This document shows, in pieces, positions 1-7,982 of a DNA stretch of 22,387 bases. A program made the translations under genes and the position numbers. Position 1 is the first letter of the stretch. The number at the start of each line of letters is the position of its first letter. The DNA lies in contig KE159610.1 of assembly GCA_000403295.2 (NCBI GenBank), positions 1,037,970 to 1,060,356 on the forward strand, read 5' to 3'. The stretch is from Lachnospiraceae bacterium M18-1 (GTDB lineage: Bacteria; Bacillota; Clostridia; Lachnospirales; Lachnospiraceae). The notes below the pieces were generated by a model. It was not told the DNA's origin. It saw only the letters and a list, made by a program, of their open reading frames with translations, and ran no database searches.

Positions 1-126
1 CTTCCTTTACTGCCTGCAGATCATTCTTTACTACCTGCACCTCTTCCTTTACTGCCTGCAGATCATTCTTTACTACCTGCACCTCTTCCTTTACTACCTG
101 CAGATCATTCTTTATAGGCTGCAGCT
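1..126 (-). repeat. 42-bp tandem repeat inside coiled-coil gene
   Basis: Three consecutive 42-bp units (1-42, 43-84, 85-126) are present, each made of two related 21-bp halves coding for one heptad each. Units one and two are identical and the third has diverged. Because the unit is a multiple of 3, changes in copy number would alter the length of the coiled coil without breaking the frame. The array continues beyond the left edge. Confidence 0.9.
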
Positions 127-187
127 CAGATTTCAATTTTTGATCCATCATATCAGATATAGCCAACAACAATTCATTCTCAGTCAT
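1..187 (-). CDS. Coiled-coil protein, 5' part (runs off window)
   Basis: This minus-strand gene starts at the ATG at 187-185, preceded by a strong AGGGAGGG ribosome binding site, and stays open to the left edge, so the C-terminus is missing. The first residues read MTENELLLAISDMMDQKLKS. After a short spacer the protein becomes a near-perfect 14-residue repeat made of two heptads, VKNDLQA and VKEEVQV. Hydrophobic residues fall at the a and d positions and charged residues elsewhere, the pattern of a long coiled coil. No signal peptide or membrane segment is visible. Short coiled-coil proteins with this kind of start are common hypothetical proteins in Clostridia; the function is unknown. The gene is divergent from the kinase operon at 624. 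Confidence 0.75.
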   Translation of the reverse strand, partial: MTENELLLAISDMMDQKLKSELQPIKNDLQVVKEEVQVVKNDLQAVKEEVQVVKNDLQAVKE

Positions 188-291
188 GATGCCCTCCCTT
201 CGAGCAATTCCATTTCCGCCTGTGTTGTTACATATAACCTCTTCTGATTAACCGTCTGCCTGTCAGCCGGACAGACCGATTCTCTTACAAC

Positions 292-320
292 AGTATAGCA
301 CAGGGCAAATATAAAGTCTA
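292..320 (-). promoter_or_regulatory. Sigma-70-type promoter for coiled-coil gene
   Basis: On the minus strand a -35-like TAGACT (complement of 315-320) is followed by a 17-bp spacer and a -10 TATACT (complement of 292-297). It sits about 105 bp upstream of the ATG at 187 and points toward it. The -35 matches the consensus at 4 of 6 positions and the -10 at 5 of 6. Confidence 0.5.
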
Positions 321-362
321 TTGACTTTTTTTCTGATGTTCAAAGCCGGCAGCACATCAGGA

Positions 363-515
363 GTTACAGTTCACACGGCGTCGTGCACCCTGCTGCACGG
401 CGTCCGGCCAATAAAGTAACATTTGTCATAATATCCAGCCCCTCGCCGCAAGGCGACTTTTCAATGGGCTGGATGTGTTACAGTTCACGGCCGGTTAGGC
501 AGTGAACTGTAACAC
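363..515. repeat. Nested inverted-repeat element (MITE-like or structured RNA)
   Basis: This is the core of the roughly 400-bp gene-free stretch between 188 and 623. GTTACAGTTCAC at 363-374 is inverted at 502-513. An internal copy gives a perfect 14-bp hairpin, GTGTTACAGTTCAC (475-488) with GTGAACTGTAACAC (502-515). Between the outer arms lie two more hairpins: CGTGCA/TGCACG (382-387, 394-399), and ATCCAGCCC/GGGCTGGAT (433-441, 466-474) enclosing TCGCC-GCAA-GGCGA (443-456). No reading frame is apparent inside. It could be a small non-autonomous mobile element, a dispersed palindromic repeat or a folded RNA. Sequence alone does not separate these. Confidence 0.6.
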
Positions 516-553
516 CATCAGGATGTGACCAACGATCTTCAAAAAATGCCAGA

Positions 554-582
554 TTGAAGGTTCCATACATCTATGCTATGAT
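554..582 (+). promoter_or_regulatory. Sigma-70-type promoter for the kinase/regulator operon
   Basis: TTGAAG (554-559), a 17-bp spacer and TATGAT (577-582) form a good vegetative promoter about 40 bp upstream of the kinase start codon. An in-frame TTG at 582 lies within the -10 box, so it cannot be the translation start of a transcript made here. This supports the ATG at 624. Confidence 0.65.
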
Positions 583-623
583 TGTATCAGCAATCAAAAA
601 TACTGCATCAAAGGAGTGACCAT

Positions 624-2408
624 ATGAGACCCAAACTGCAGAACTTTTTTGACCGGTTCCGTATTAAAAATAAGATCATCGTGGCATGTCTGCCGTTTGT
701 CATACTGAGTTATATCATTCTTTTTCTCAGCATCACACTGATCATGTATCAGCAGATGAGGACCATGGTCTATGACCAGACCCGGCAGAATATCATAGAA
801 AAAACCAATCTGCTGGATACATTACTCAACAATTACGACCAGATCACCACCAATTATCTATATTATACCCGTGATATCCAGGAATATCTGATGACTGACC
901 AGGAACCTTTATCCCAGGATTCCATAGATAAACTGCATCAAAATCTTGCTTCCCACACAGCACTGCTGCTTACGGATCAGAATCCGGAGATCGCGCAGGT
1001 CAGCCTGTTCAACAAAAACGGAGACCTGTATACGAACAACGCCATTTATTCGAATACACTGGAGACAGCAAAAGCATATGCAGATTCCATTCATTCCCAC
1101 GCCCGGGAGCATCACGGCAAGCTGATCCTGGAGGATATTCCTTCAAGACCCCACGTGCTAACAGTTGCACGGACCGTATATATTCCGACCCTGAAAGAAA
1201 GCGATGAGGAGATCGGCTTTCTGCTGCTGGACATTTCCCGCGCCGCCCTGGAAAAACAGCTCAAAATGCAGCAGAACTCCGATGCGATCTTTACACTTCT
1301 CACAGATTCCCACGGGAAGATCCTGATCAACACCTCTCCGCTGGAAGATAAAAAATGCCAGGAGATCATACTTGCAGGCCGTTCCGGCAAGAATAAACAT
1401 TATACGGTGGACAGGCGCGCCCTGTCTTACAGCGGGTGCTTCGTCACAAGCATTATTGACGAATCCATTCTGTTTTCCAATACTTACAAGCTTTTCTGCA
1501 TCGAACTTTTTATCATACTGCTGTCCGTTTTTATCATACTGTTCGCCATCATCTATTCCGGAAATATGATCTCCGGGCAGGTGTCCCGGTTTATCCGGAA
1601 GCTGAATCAGACTCAGCAGATTGATGAAAGCGCTTATATCAATGTGGAATCAAAGGATGAATTTCAGGAGCTGGGGCTGGTTTATAACAATATGCTCTCA
1701 CGTATCGACCATCTGATCCATACCGTCTATCTGAAAGAGATCCTGACGCAGAACGCCCAGTTAGAATCTCTCCAGGCACAGATCAACCCGCATTTTCTTT
1801 ATAATACGCTGGACTGCGTCAACAGCCTGGTCGATATGGGAGAGAAGGAAAATGTCAAGAAGGTGGTAACTTCCCTGGCCAATATCATGCGGATGTCTAT
1901 CAAAGGAGAGACCTTTGTCACCGTGGAAGAAGATCTTTCTTATATAAAGCAGTATATTTTTATCCAGAAAATGCGTTTCCAGGATAAGATCCTGTTCCTG
2001 ACAGAGGTGCCCGAGTCCATGTACCAGTATTATATTCCCAAGCTCACCCTGCAGCCGCTGGTTGAAAATGCAGTTCTGCATGGGGTGTCCAACCTGACGG
2101 AGACCGGAATGATCGGCATCTTCGGCTCTGAAGACGAGCAGAATCTATATATTGATATCAAAGACAACGGAACCGGGATGCCGCCCGGGATCATCCGGCA
2201 GCTGAAGGCCCTGGATGAGAGTTCCTCCATTTCCAGCAAACACATTGGTATTTTTAATATACAAAAGAAACTGCAGATTTTATATGGTACAGACTACGGC
2301 CTGACTGTAAGCTCCATCTCTCCGCATGGAACCAGCGTTACCATATGCATTCCAAAATCCACCGTACCCTACAGAAAGGATTCCTCCCATGAAATTACTG
2401 ATCGTTGA
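624..2408 (+). CDS. YesM/LytS-type sensor histidine kinase
   Basis: This is a 594-residue membrane sensor kinase expected to autophosphorylate and pass phosphate to the regulator encoded next. A membrane helix at about residues 18-42 and another at about 289-311 bracket an extracytoplasmic sensing domain of roughly 245 residues. A HAMP-like linker follows (about 312-365), then the His_kinase domain with phosphoacceptor His390 in the motif NPHFLYNTLD. The ATPase domain shows an N box (LVENAVLHG, Asn482), a G1 box (DNGTGM, 514-519) and GIFN at 542-545. The start at 624 is chosen for its AAGGAG site seven bases upstream and the promoter at 554-582. YesM-type kinases usually sit beside sugar transporters, as here, so a carbohydrate-related signal is inferred. 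The 3' end overlaps the next gene by 20 bases, which suggests translational coupling. Confidence 0.93.
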   Translation: MRPKLQNFFDRFRIKNKIIVACLPFVILSYIILFLSITLIMYQQMRTMVYDQTRQNIIEKTNLLDTLLNNYDQITTNYLYYTRDIQEYLMTDQEPLSQDSIDKLHQNLASHTALLLTDQNPEIAQVSLFNKNGDLYTNNAIYSNTLETAKAYADSIHSHAREHHGKLILEDIPSRPHVLTVARTVYIPTLKESDEEIGFLLLDISRAALEKQLKMQQNSDAIFTLLTDSHGKILINTSPLEDKKCQEIILAGRSGKNKHYTVDRRALSYSGCFVTSIIDESILFSNTYKLFCIELFIILLSVFIILFAIIYSGNMISGQVSRFIRKLNQTQQIDESAYINVESKDEFQELGLVYNNMLSRIDHLIHTVYLKEILTQNAQLESLQAQINPHFLYNTLDCVNSLVDMGEKENVKKVVTSLANIMRMSIKGETFVTVEEDLSYIKQYIFIQKMRFQDKILFLTEVPESMYQYYIPKLTLQPLVENAVLHGVSNLTETGMIGIFGSEDEQNLYIDIKDNGTGMPPGIIRQLKALDESSSISSKHIGIFNIQKKLQILYGTDYGLTVSSISPHGTSVTICIPKSTVPYRKDSSHEITDR

Positions 2409-3975
2409 TGATGAACCATTGATCCAGAAAAGATTAGAGCAGCTTATCACCTCGTCGTCCCTTGGGATACATTCCGTAATGTCCACTTCAGATCCCGCCC
2501 GGGCCATGGAGCTTTTGAAAGAATGTCCCCCTCAGCTCCTGCTTACAGATATCCGGATGCCCAGGATCTCCGGGGTCGATCTGGCACGTTATATTCACGA
2601 AAACCAGCTGGATACCCTGGTCATATTTATTACCGGCTACTCGGATTTCGAATACGCAAAATCCGGTATCGCCTACCAGGTATTTGATTATCTATTAAAA
2701 CCCATCGACGAAGAGCAGGCGCTGCTGGCTATACGTAAGGCCGTGCACACCATACTGGAAAAGCAAAAGCACGATGAGATCCACAGTATGTTCCAGAACT
2801 ATTTTTCCACCCATTTTTCTTCTGCCAGACGCCAGTTTATCGAAAGGCTCCTCTTCCATCCGCTCACGCAGACGAAGGAACAGCTCCTGTCGGTGCAGAA
2901 GCAGTTTCAGATGGATGCTGATTTCTTCTGTCTCTGTGCGGTCCGTTTCACCTGCAGCGGCGGTTTTGGCGAGGATTTTTACTATTCCTACATGATCGAA
3001 CAGCACCTGACCCGCAATGATCCGGATTTTCTGACCTATCCTTTCGGGGATACGATCTATATCTTATGGATGTCCGAAAACCCGGCGCCCACTTCCTCTG
3101 ACATGTATCAGAGATTCCAGAATATCCGGGAAACGCTGGAGCAGAGCTATCCGATCCAAGTGTCCGTCGGTATCAGCAATTTTACAGATGACCTGTCTCA
3201 GATACCTTTTCTGCGAAAACAGGTAACACGTTGTCTGGAAAATGCAGGCATCCGATCCACTTCACCGGTCACTTTTTTCAGCGACCTGCCGGATACGCTT
3301 GTTCATGAAGAGTATTTTGATATCATCCAGTCCATCACCAGACTGATCCGGCTGATGCGGCTGGGTGAAAAGGAACCCGTTCGAAAAGAATATGAAAAGA
3401 TCACAGAACAGTTTCAGGGCCGGTCAAAAAGCTATGTAACGGAGATGATCGATCTGATCACATCCAATATACTGCTGTTCATTCAGGATTTATCCATTCC
3501 TCCCACGGAAACAGCAAAGATCGAAAACAATATCCTGACCCCTCTGCGCCAGCAGACGGAGATCCGGCTGAAGCTGCAATATCTCCAGTATTGGATCGAC
3601 TTTATCGTTGACTGGATCAACGACGCGCAGGCGGCTGAGCAGAACCATCTGATCCAGAGCATCTATGATTATATCGATGCAAATTACAGCGACAGCATCG
3701 GGCTTGCCTCTTTATCTGAGCATGTCAGCAGGAATCCGTCTTACCTGAGCCGCTTTATCAAACAAAATACGAATAAGAATTTTTCCCAGATCCTGACTGA
3801 ACGAAGGATGGAGGAAGCGAAGAACCTTTTGCGCAATTCCAATCTGAAAGTGCCCCAGATCGCTGAAAAAACAGGATACCCGAATGTACGTTATTTTACC
3901 CGCGTATTCCACAGCCAGTTTTCCATGTCGCCTACGGATTACCGAAAGATCACCTCTGCATTTTTTAATTCCTGA
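2389..3975 (+). CDS. YesN-type response regulator with AraC output domain
   Basis: This 528-residue regulator has an N-terminal receiver domain (about 1-120) with the acidic pair Asp7-Asp8, phosphoacceptor Asp54 in LLTDIRMPR, Thr82 and Lys104. A middle region of about 300 residues of YesN type follows. A C-terminal AraC/XylS DNA-binding domain (about 425-525) carries two helix-turn-helix units; the second contains PQIAEKTGYPNVRYFTRVFH and the tail reads FSMSPTDYRK. The start is the ATG at 2389, with AAAGGA eight bases upstream inside the kinase gene. It is the cognate partner of the kinase. AraC-type domains usually bind direct repeats about two helical turns apart, which matches the site at 10188-10216 ahead of the transporter operon. 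The gene ends at a strong terminator. Confidence 0.93.
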   Translation: MKLLIVDDEPLIQKRLEQLITSSSLGIHSVMSTSDPARAMELLKECPPQLLLTDIRMPRISGVDLARYIHENQLDTLVIFITGYSDFEYAKSGIAYQVFDYLLKPIDEEQALLAIRKAVHTILEKQKHDEIHSMFQNYFSTHFSSARRQFIERLLFHPLTQTKEQLLSVQKQFQMDADFFCLCAVRFTCSGGFGEDFYYSYMIEQHLTRNDPDFLTYPFGDTIYILWMSENPAPTSSDMYQRFQNIRETLEQSYPIQVSVGISNFTDDLSQIPFLRKQVTRCLENAGIRSTSPVTFFSDLPDTLVHEEYFDIIQSITRLIRLMRLGEKEPVRKEYEKITEQFQGRSKSYVTEMIDLITSNILLFIQDLSIPPTETAKIENNILTPLRQQTEIRLKLQYLQYWIDFIVDWINDAQAAEQNHLIQSIYDYIDANYSDSIGLASLSEHVSRNPSYLSRFIKQNTNKNFSQILTERRMEEAKNLLRNSNLKVPQIAEKTGYPNVRYFTRVFHSQFSMSPTDYRKITSAFFNS

Positions 3976-3976
3976 A

Positions 3977-4022
3977 ATGGGGCTGCTGCAAAATGATCAT
4001 CTCCATTTTGCAGCAGCCCCAT
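3977..4022. terminator. Shared bidirectional terminator
   Basis: A perfect 19-bp stem (3977-3995 with 4004-4022) has an 8-base loop, ATCATCTC. It starts one base after the regulator stop codon and ends five bases before the stop codon of the convergent hydrolase gene. T-runs on the plus-strand side (TATTTTTATCTTTTT) make it a standard intrinsic terminator in that direction. A weaker T-rich stretch lies on the other side. Confidence 0.9.
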
Positions 4023-4026
4023 ATTT

Positions 4027-4881
4027 TTATCTTTTTGCCCTGTCCAGCGTATATAAGACTGAAGCAAGACCGTACTGGAAAAAGTATACCTGACTCCGCG
4101 TCATGCCACATGCATCCTTTTCCCCTGACATTGGATCTTCCAGCAGCCTCTGGATACATTGTATCATGTCCTCGATATAGCGTCCGCCGATGGGTCTGAT
4201 ATAATGTCCTGGGAAGATCAGTTCATAATGTTCCTTCAGCGACTGCAGCTTTTTCAACGATTCCAGGTATACCCCCATTGTATCTGAAAATACATCCAGC
4301 ATCAGCGTGGGCGTGCTCACAATCGTATCCCCGGAAAATAAAAACCGATCGTCCCTGTCCAGAAGGCAGATGCAGTCCTTTGTATGGCCGGGTGTAAATA
4401 CTGTTTCCAGTTTCCGGCCTCCCAGGTCGAATATTTCCCCTTCTTCGATCCCCTCCAGTTCGTATTCCGCCGTTTCTTCCATGTACGCCCGCAGACTTGC
4501 CTTATAGCTGTACTCCGGCCTTGCCTCCTGCTGCAGGAAAAATTCTTTTCTGTACTCCGCCCGATTTTGCTCCCGGATCACAGGGAGCGCATTTTTATGG
4601 GCAAGCACTTTGTCAAAATGTCCGTTTCCTCCCACATGGTCATAATGGTGGTGTGAATTGACTACGATAAGCGGCTTTTCTGTCAGCTCCCTCACGACCG
4701 CGCGGATATCTCCGATGCCGATCCCCGTGTCCAGAAGCAGCGCTTTTTCGGTTCCGATGATCAGGTACATGATATCAATCCCAAACTCATCGATGGCCCA
4801 GACGTCTTTTGCTGTCTGCTGTATGGTAAAACCATTGATCTCCCTGATGTTCATATTATCTTTATAAAAAAATGGTGCCAT
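4027..4881 (-). CDS. Metallo-beta-lactamase-fold hydrolase
   Basis: This 284-residue protein has the MBL-fold metal site: the HxHxDH motif in NSHHHYDHVGG (His77, His79, Asp81, His82), His166 in FTPGHTKD, Asp185 in FSGDTIV and His226 in FPGHY. No signal peptide is seen, so it should be cytoplasmic. The fold covers thioesterases, glyoxalase II-like enzymes, phosphodiesterases and lactonases, and the substrate cannot be read from sequence. The start at 4881 is supported by AAGGAGG nine bases upstream; a second Met at codon 10 has no comparable site. It is the last gene of the transporter operon, 112 bp after the second permease, so a role in processing the imported compound is an inference. Confidence 0.88.
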   Translation of the reverse strand: MAPFFYKDNMNIREINGFTIQQTAKDVWAIDEFGIDIMYLIIGTEKALLLDTGIGIGDIRAVVRELTEKPLIVVNSHHHYDHVGGNGHFDKVLAHKNALPVIREQNRAEYRKEFFLQQEARPEYSYKASLRAYMEETAEYELEGIEEGEIFDLGGRKLETVFTPGHTKDCICLLDRDDRFLFSGDTIVSTPTLMLDVFSDTMGVYLESLKKLQSLKEHYELIFPGHYIRPIGGRYIEDMIQCIQRLLEDPMSGEKDACGMTRSQVYFFQYGLASVLYTLDRAKR

Positions 4882-4960
4882 TGTATGTTTCCTCCTTCTA
4901 ATCCCGCCCGGACTGCCGGAAGGCTCTGCGCCCTATTATGGCTGCCCGCTGTCTGGCTTC

Positions 4961-5010
4961 CTGTCTGGTTATTTGGCCGCCCCCGCTGTCTGGTTATTTG
5001 ACCGCGCCTG
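4961..5010 (-). repeat. 25-bp tandem duplication across permease stop codon
   Basis: Two units, 4961-4985 and 4986-5010, share CTGTCTGGTTATTTG and differ at a few bases after it. A partial CTGTCTGG also precedes them at 4949-4956. The second permease's TAA stop (complement of 4994-4996) lies within the right unit, so the left unit is a copy of the gene's last codons placed beyond its stop. Confidence 0.75.
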
Positions 5011-5824
5011 CTGTCAGGCCGCTTGTAATATACCTCTGCCCTGCAATATAGATCACGATGATGGGGAGCATCGAAACCACAAGCCCTGCGATCAGCAGAT
5101 TCCACTGGGCATTGGTGGCTGATTTAAACATGTATAGATTTACGGTGATCGTCCGCAGATTCCCGTCACTGATGAGGATATTCGGAAGCAGAAGGTCGTT
5201 CCACGTCCAGAGAAAAAACAGGATTCCCAGTGTCACTGTGGCTGATTTTACCAGTGGAAATACAATCTGCATCATAATGCGGAAAGGCCCTGCCCCGTCA
5301 ATCGCTGCCGCTTCCTCCAGCTCCCTGGGCACGGTCTTTAAAAATCCCACATAAGTCATAATGCCGAACGCCGTAAAGAAACCGCTGTTAAACAGGATCA
5401 GTCCCAGGTGAGTGTTATTCAGATGCAGCTTTGTAGCCATGACCGATATAGGGATCATGACCGTGTGGAAGGGGATGATCTGTCCCAGTACAAACAGAAT
5501 ATAAAACCCGTCGGAAATCTTTCCTCGCAGATGGGAAATCCCATATGCCCCCAGGAAGGAAACGCTTCCTGCCAGCAGCACCGTACAAATGGTCACGAAT
5601 ACCGTATTTTTAAAAACCACCCAGAAGTTCATGGTTTCCATTGCCTGCACAAAATTGTCCAGATACAGACCCTTCGGCAGTGATATAAAGGATGTCAGAA
5701 TCTCGCCGTTGGGTTTGAATGCATTCATAACGATCAGGAGTACCGGCAGGATAAACACAAGGCCGGCCAGAAAGCACAGCAGGCTTTTCATCCATACTTT
5801 TCCTTGATTGCTCTGACTTTTCAT
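4994..5824 (-). CDS. Carbohydrate ABC transporter permease, MalG type
   Basis: This 276-residue inner-membrane permease of the CUT1 sugar-importer family has a first helix at about residues 13-34 and several more after it. The cytoplasmic EAA loop that docks on the ATPase is at about 170-190: EEAAAIDGAGPFRIMMQIVF. The C-terminal RYITSGLTAGAVK is typical of MalG/LacG-type proteins. The start at 5824 is chosen over further upstream codons: it is one base after the preceding stop, has a GGGAGGTG site about a dozen bases upstream, and gives the normal family length. It works with the permease encoded just upstream. No ATPase gene is nearby; many Firmicutes use one shared MsmK-like ATPase for several such importers. 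Confidence 0.93.
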   Translation of the reverse strand: MKSQSNQGKVWMKSLLCFLAGLVFILPVLLIVMNAFKPNGEILTSFISLPKGLYLDNFVQAMETMNFWVVFKNTVFVTICTVLLAGSVSFLGAYGISHLRGKISDGFYILFVLGQIIPFHTVMIPISVMATKLHLNNTHLGLILFNSGFFTAFGIMTYVGFLKTVPRELEEAAAIDGAGPFRIMMQIVFPLVKSATVTLGILFFLWTWNDLLLPNILISDGNLRTITVNLYMFKSATNAQWNLLIAGLVVSMLPIIVIYIAGQRYITSGLTAGAVK

Positions 5825-5825
5825 A

Positions 5826-6713
5826 TTACATCTGCACCTCCCTCTTCCGTGTGATCCGCAGCTGAATAAACGCAATGACCGCAACCATGAAAAACAATAC
5901 CATAGATTTTGCGGATGCATAACCTGTCTTATAAGCGCCAAATGCATCTGTATAGATGTTGAGGGCTATGGTCTGGGTACTGTTCGCCGGTCCCCCGCCG
6001 GTCAGCGACAGCGGGATATCAAAGGACTTGAACGCGCCCGCTATGGAGACAAACAGATTGATCGTTACCGTAGGCATGAGCAGAGGAAGCTGGATCCGGA
6101 ATATTTTTTTCAATCCCACGCATCCGTCCAGCATGGCCGCCTCGATCACATCCCTGGGGATCGTCTGCAGCCCCGCCACGTACAGCATCATCAGAAATCC
6201 CGTAGACTGCCAAGTGGTCACGATCACCACAGCCGCCATAGACATATCCGCATTTCCAAACCAGCTGATATTTACCAGATAGTCCAGATTCAGCCGCTCC
6301 CCTACGTTGGGAATGGCATTTGTAAAAATAAAGATCCATACGAATGCTACCATAACCCCGCTGATGATATTCGGGATAAAGAAGAAAGACCGGATCACAC
6401 CTTTCCCCCGGACATTTCTGTCCAGCATAAATGCCACCGCAAATGCAACGATATTCGATAAAATGATTGATACAACCGCCAGCATTATGGTAAAACCTAC
6501 TGCATGTATAAACCTCTCGTCCTGAAACAGCTTGATATAATTTCCGAGTCCGATAAATTCTTTTTTCCCTTTGATCAGGTTCCAGTTCAAAAACGAATAC
6601 GGAAGCGACCCGATCAGCAGGGGGCCTGCCAGCGCCGCACAGTAGAGCAGCAGCGCCGGGATCAGCAGCGAAAGATAAAATTTCTTATTTTTCTTGTACA
6701 AAAAATCTGACAT
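5826..6713 (-). CDS. Carbohydrate ABC transporter permease, MalF type
   Basis: This is a 295-residue CUT1-family membrane permease. The first helix (about 13-38) is followed by FIGLGNYIKLFQD, a sequence typical of the periplasmic loop start in this family. More helices follow, and the EAA loop is at about 191-210: EAAMLDGCVGLKKIFRIQLP. The C-terminus ends in RKREVQM. The start at 6713 has a GAGAGGTG site six bases upstream; a longer frame reaching 6812 adds an uncharacteristic basic stretch and covers the intergenic hairpins. It pairs with the MalG-type permease and with the binding protein whose gene is disrupted upstream. Confidence 0.93.
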   Translation of the reverse strand: MSDFLYKKNKKFYLSLLIPALLLYCAALAGPLLIGSLPYSFLNWNLIKGKKEFIGLGNYIKLFQDERFIHAVGFTIMLAVVSIILSNIVAFAVAFMLDRNVRGKGVIRSFFFIPNIISGVMVAFVWIFIFTNAIPNVGERLNLDYLVNISWFGNADMSMAAVVIVTTWQSTGFLMMLYVAGLQTIPRDVIEAAMLDGCVGLKKIFRIQLPLLMPTVTINLFVSIAGAFKSFDIPLSLTGGGPANSTQTIALNIYTDAFGAYKTGYASAKSMVLFFMVAVIAFIQLRITRKREVQM

Positions 6714-6749
6714 ACCGCACCTCTCTTCCCTGTCAGAATACCGCACTTT

Positions 6750-6820
6750 GCAGAAAGCCTTCCATCGGCGCTTTTTCTGCGTTCGAGCGGATGAAAATGG
6801 GAGAGGATCCATCCCCTCCC
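6750..6820 (-). other. Intercistronic hairpins between binding protein and permease
   Basis: In the 127-bp gap after the binding-protein stop, the transcript can form a 10-bp stem with one G-U pair and a 2-base loop (6799-6808 with 6811-6820). A second stem of about 7 bp is at 6750-6756 and 6774-6780. Such structures after a binding-protein gene commonly raise its mRNA level relative to the permeases through RNA stability or partial termination. That role is inferred here. Confidence 0.5.
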
Positions 6821-6840
6821 CTAAACTTTTTATTCATTGT

Positions 6841-7933
6841 CTATTCCAGCAGTTCCTGACATCCGGCGTCCATCACTTCCAGCGTTTCTGCCATGTCTGT
6901 GCTTCCTGCAAAATAACCCTGAACCGCAGGACCTACCGTGTCCGCGATTCCGGAAGGAAGCTGCAGATAGATCCAGGGCTTCGAGTTTCCGGATTCCATA
7001 TATGCGGTATAGTCTTTATAATATTGCTTGTCCAACTGCATCTCAAATTCCATAGCCGGAGGTGCTGCTCCCATGGCGTCTGATGAATAATGCATCCAAC
7101 CTTCTGCATCCGTATTATCCGCAATATAGTTCAAAACCTCCAGCGTTTCCTCCAGATGCTCTGATTTCTTGTTTACCACAATGCAGATTCCCACGTCCAC
7201 GTCAAGCTTTGCGTCTGCTTCGTCATCCGTATTCGGCACGCCGAACAGCCCCACGTTCAGATCCGGATTCACGCTTTCCGCATTCAGCAAAGAAAATTCC
7301 CCGCTGGCGATCATGGCTGCTTCGCCTGATGCAAAGGCATTAAATCCGGCAGTAGAATCTGCGTCCATATAATTTGATCCGGAATTATCTTTCATCAGAT
7401 CCAGGAATCGGAACACCTCTTCTGACCTGTCATTGGCGAAGGATCCTGTTCCTTCATTCATTTCCTGAACCCAGGAATCTCCCACAACATTTCCCTGCAG
7501 GCAGCTGAATAAATGGTTCAGCGTCCAGCCGTCTTTGTAGGTTGCAGCAAACGGTGTGATGTTCTTTTCCTGCAGCTTTCTGCATACCTCTTCCATCTCT
7601 GCAAATGTTTTCGGAACCTCTGTGATTCCTGCCTCTTCAAACAGATCCACATTATAATAAATCCCCAGCATTTCCAGACACATCGGATATGCGTAAGCTT
7701 TTCCCTCATAGCTGTATGCGTCTTTCACGGAATCATAAATCTTAGAAGAAAACTCCTGGCCGCTCAGATCCAGGATCCTGTCGTTTTCCGCAAACTGCTG
7801 TACCTGTGAATAAGGATTCAGAAAGAACATATCCGGCAGGTCATCGGAAGCAACCTTTGCCCCCAGATACTGATTATAATCTCCGGTCTGCATCTCAATC
7901 TGAAAATCAATCTTATCCTGACGGCTGTTAAAT
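6841..7933 (-). pseudogene. Sugar ABC transporter binding protein, 3' part (IS-disrupted)
   Basis: This is the C-terminal 361 residues or so of an extracellular solute-binding protein of the CUT1 type. It begins NSRQDKIDFQIEMQTGDYNQ and includes a segment resembling other family members (LPDMFFLNPYSQVQQFAEND). The signal peptide and first 65 residues are on the other side of the insertion sequence at 9907-10100. An open frame can be extended to a TTG at 7965, but that lies inside the insertion sequence, has no ribosome binding site and adds no signal sequence. Any product would therefore stay in the cytoplasm. The joined gene would code for 426 residues, normal for the family. The transporter is probably inactive unless the element excises precisely or another binding protein substitutes. 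Confidence 0.9.
7928..7933. repeat. Target-site duplication, left copy
   Basis: TTAAAT here is repeated at 9907-9912, directly flanking the insertion sequence. Removing one copy with the element restores the binding-protein reading frame. A 7-bp duplication (GTTAAAT) is also possible because the base before each copy is G. Confidence 0.85.
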
Positions 7934-7982
7934 CCTAAAACCCGGATAATAAAGACTCGAATCAATCGTTACTAAAATCCGA

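Noticed and set aside
1..126. Possible CRISPR array from the regular 42-bp repeats
   Set aside because: The units follow each other without unique spacers and encode regular heptads in one reading frame, so this is a coding tandem repeat.
7934..7965. A TTG in the IS end as a start for a shortened binding protein
   Set aside because: There is no ribosome binding site before it, and the product would lack a signal peptide and the first 65 residues. The open frame is an accident of the insertion point.
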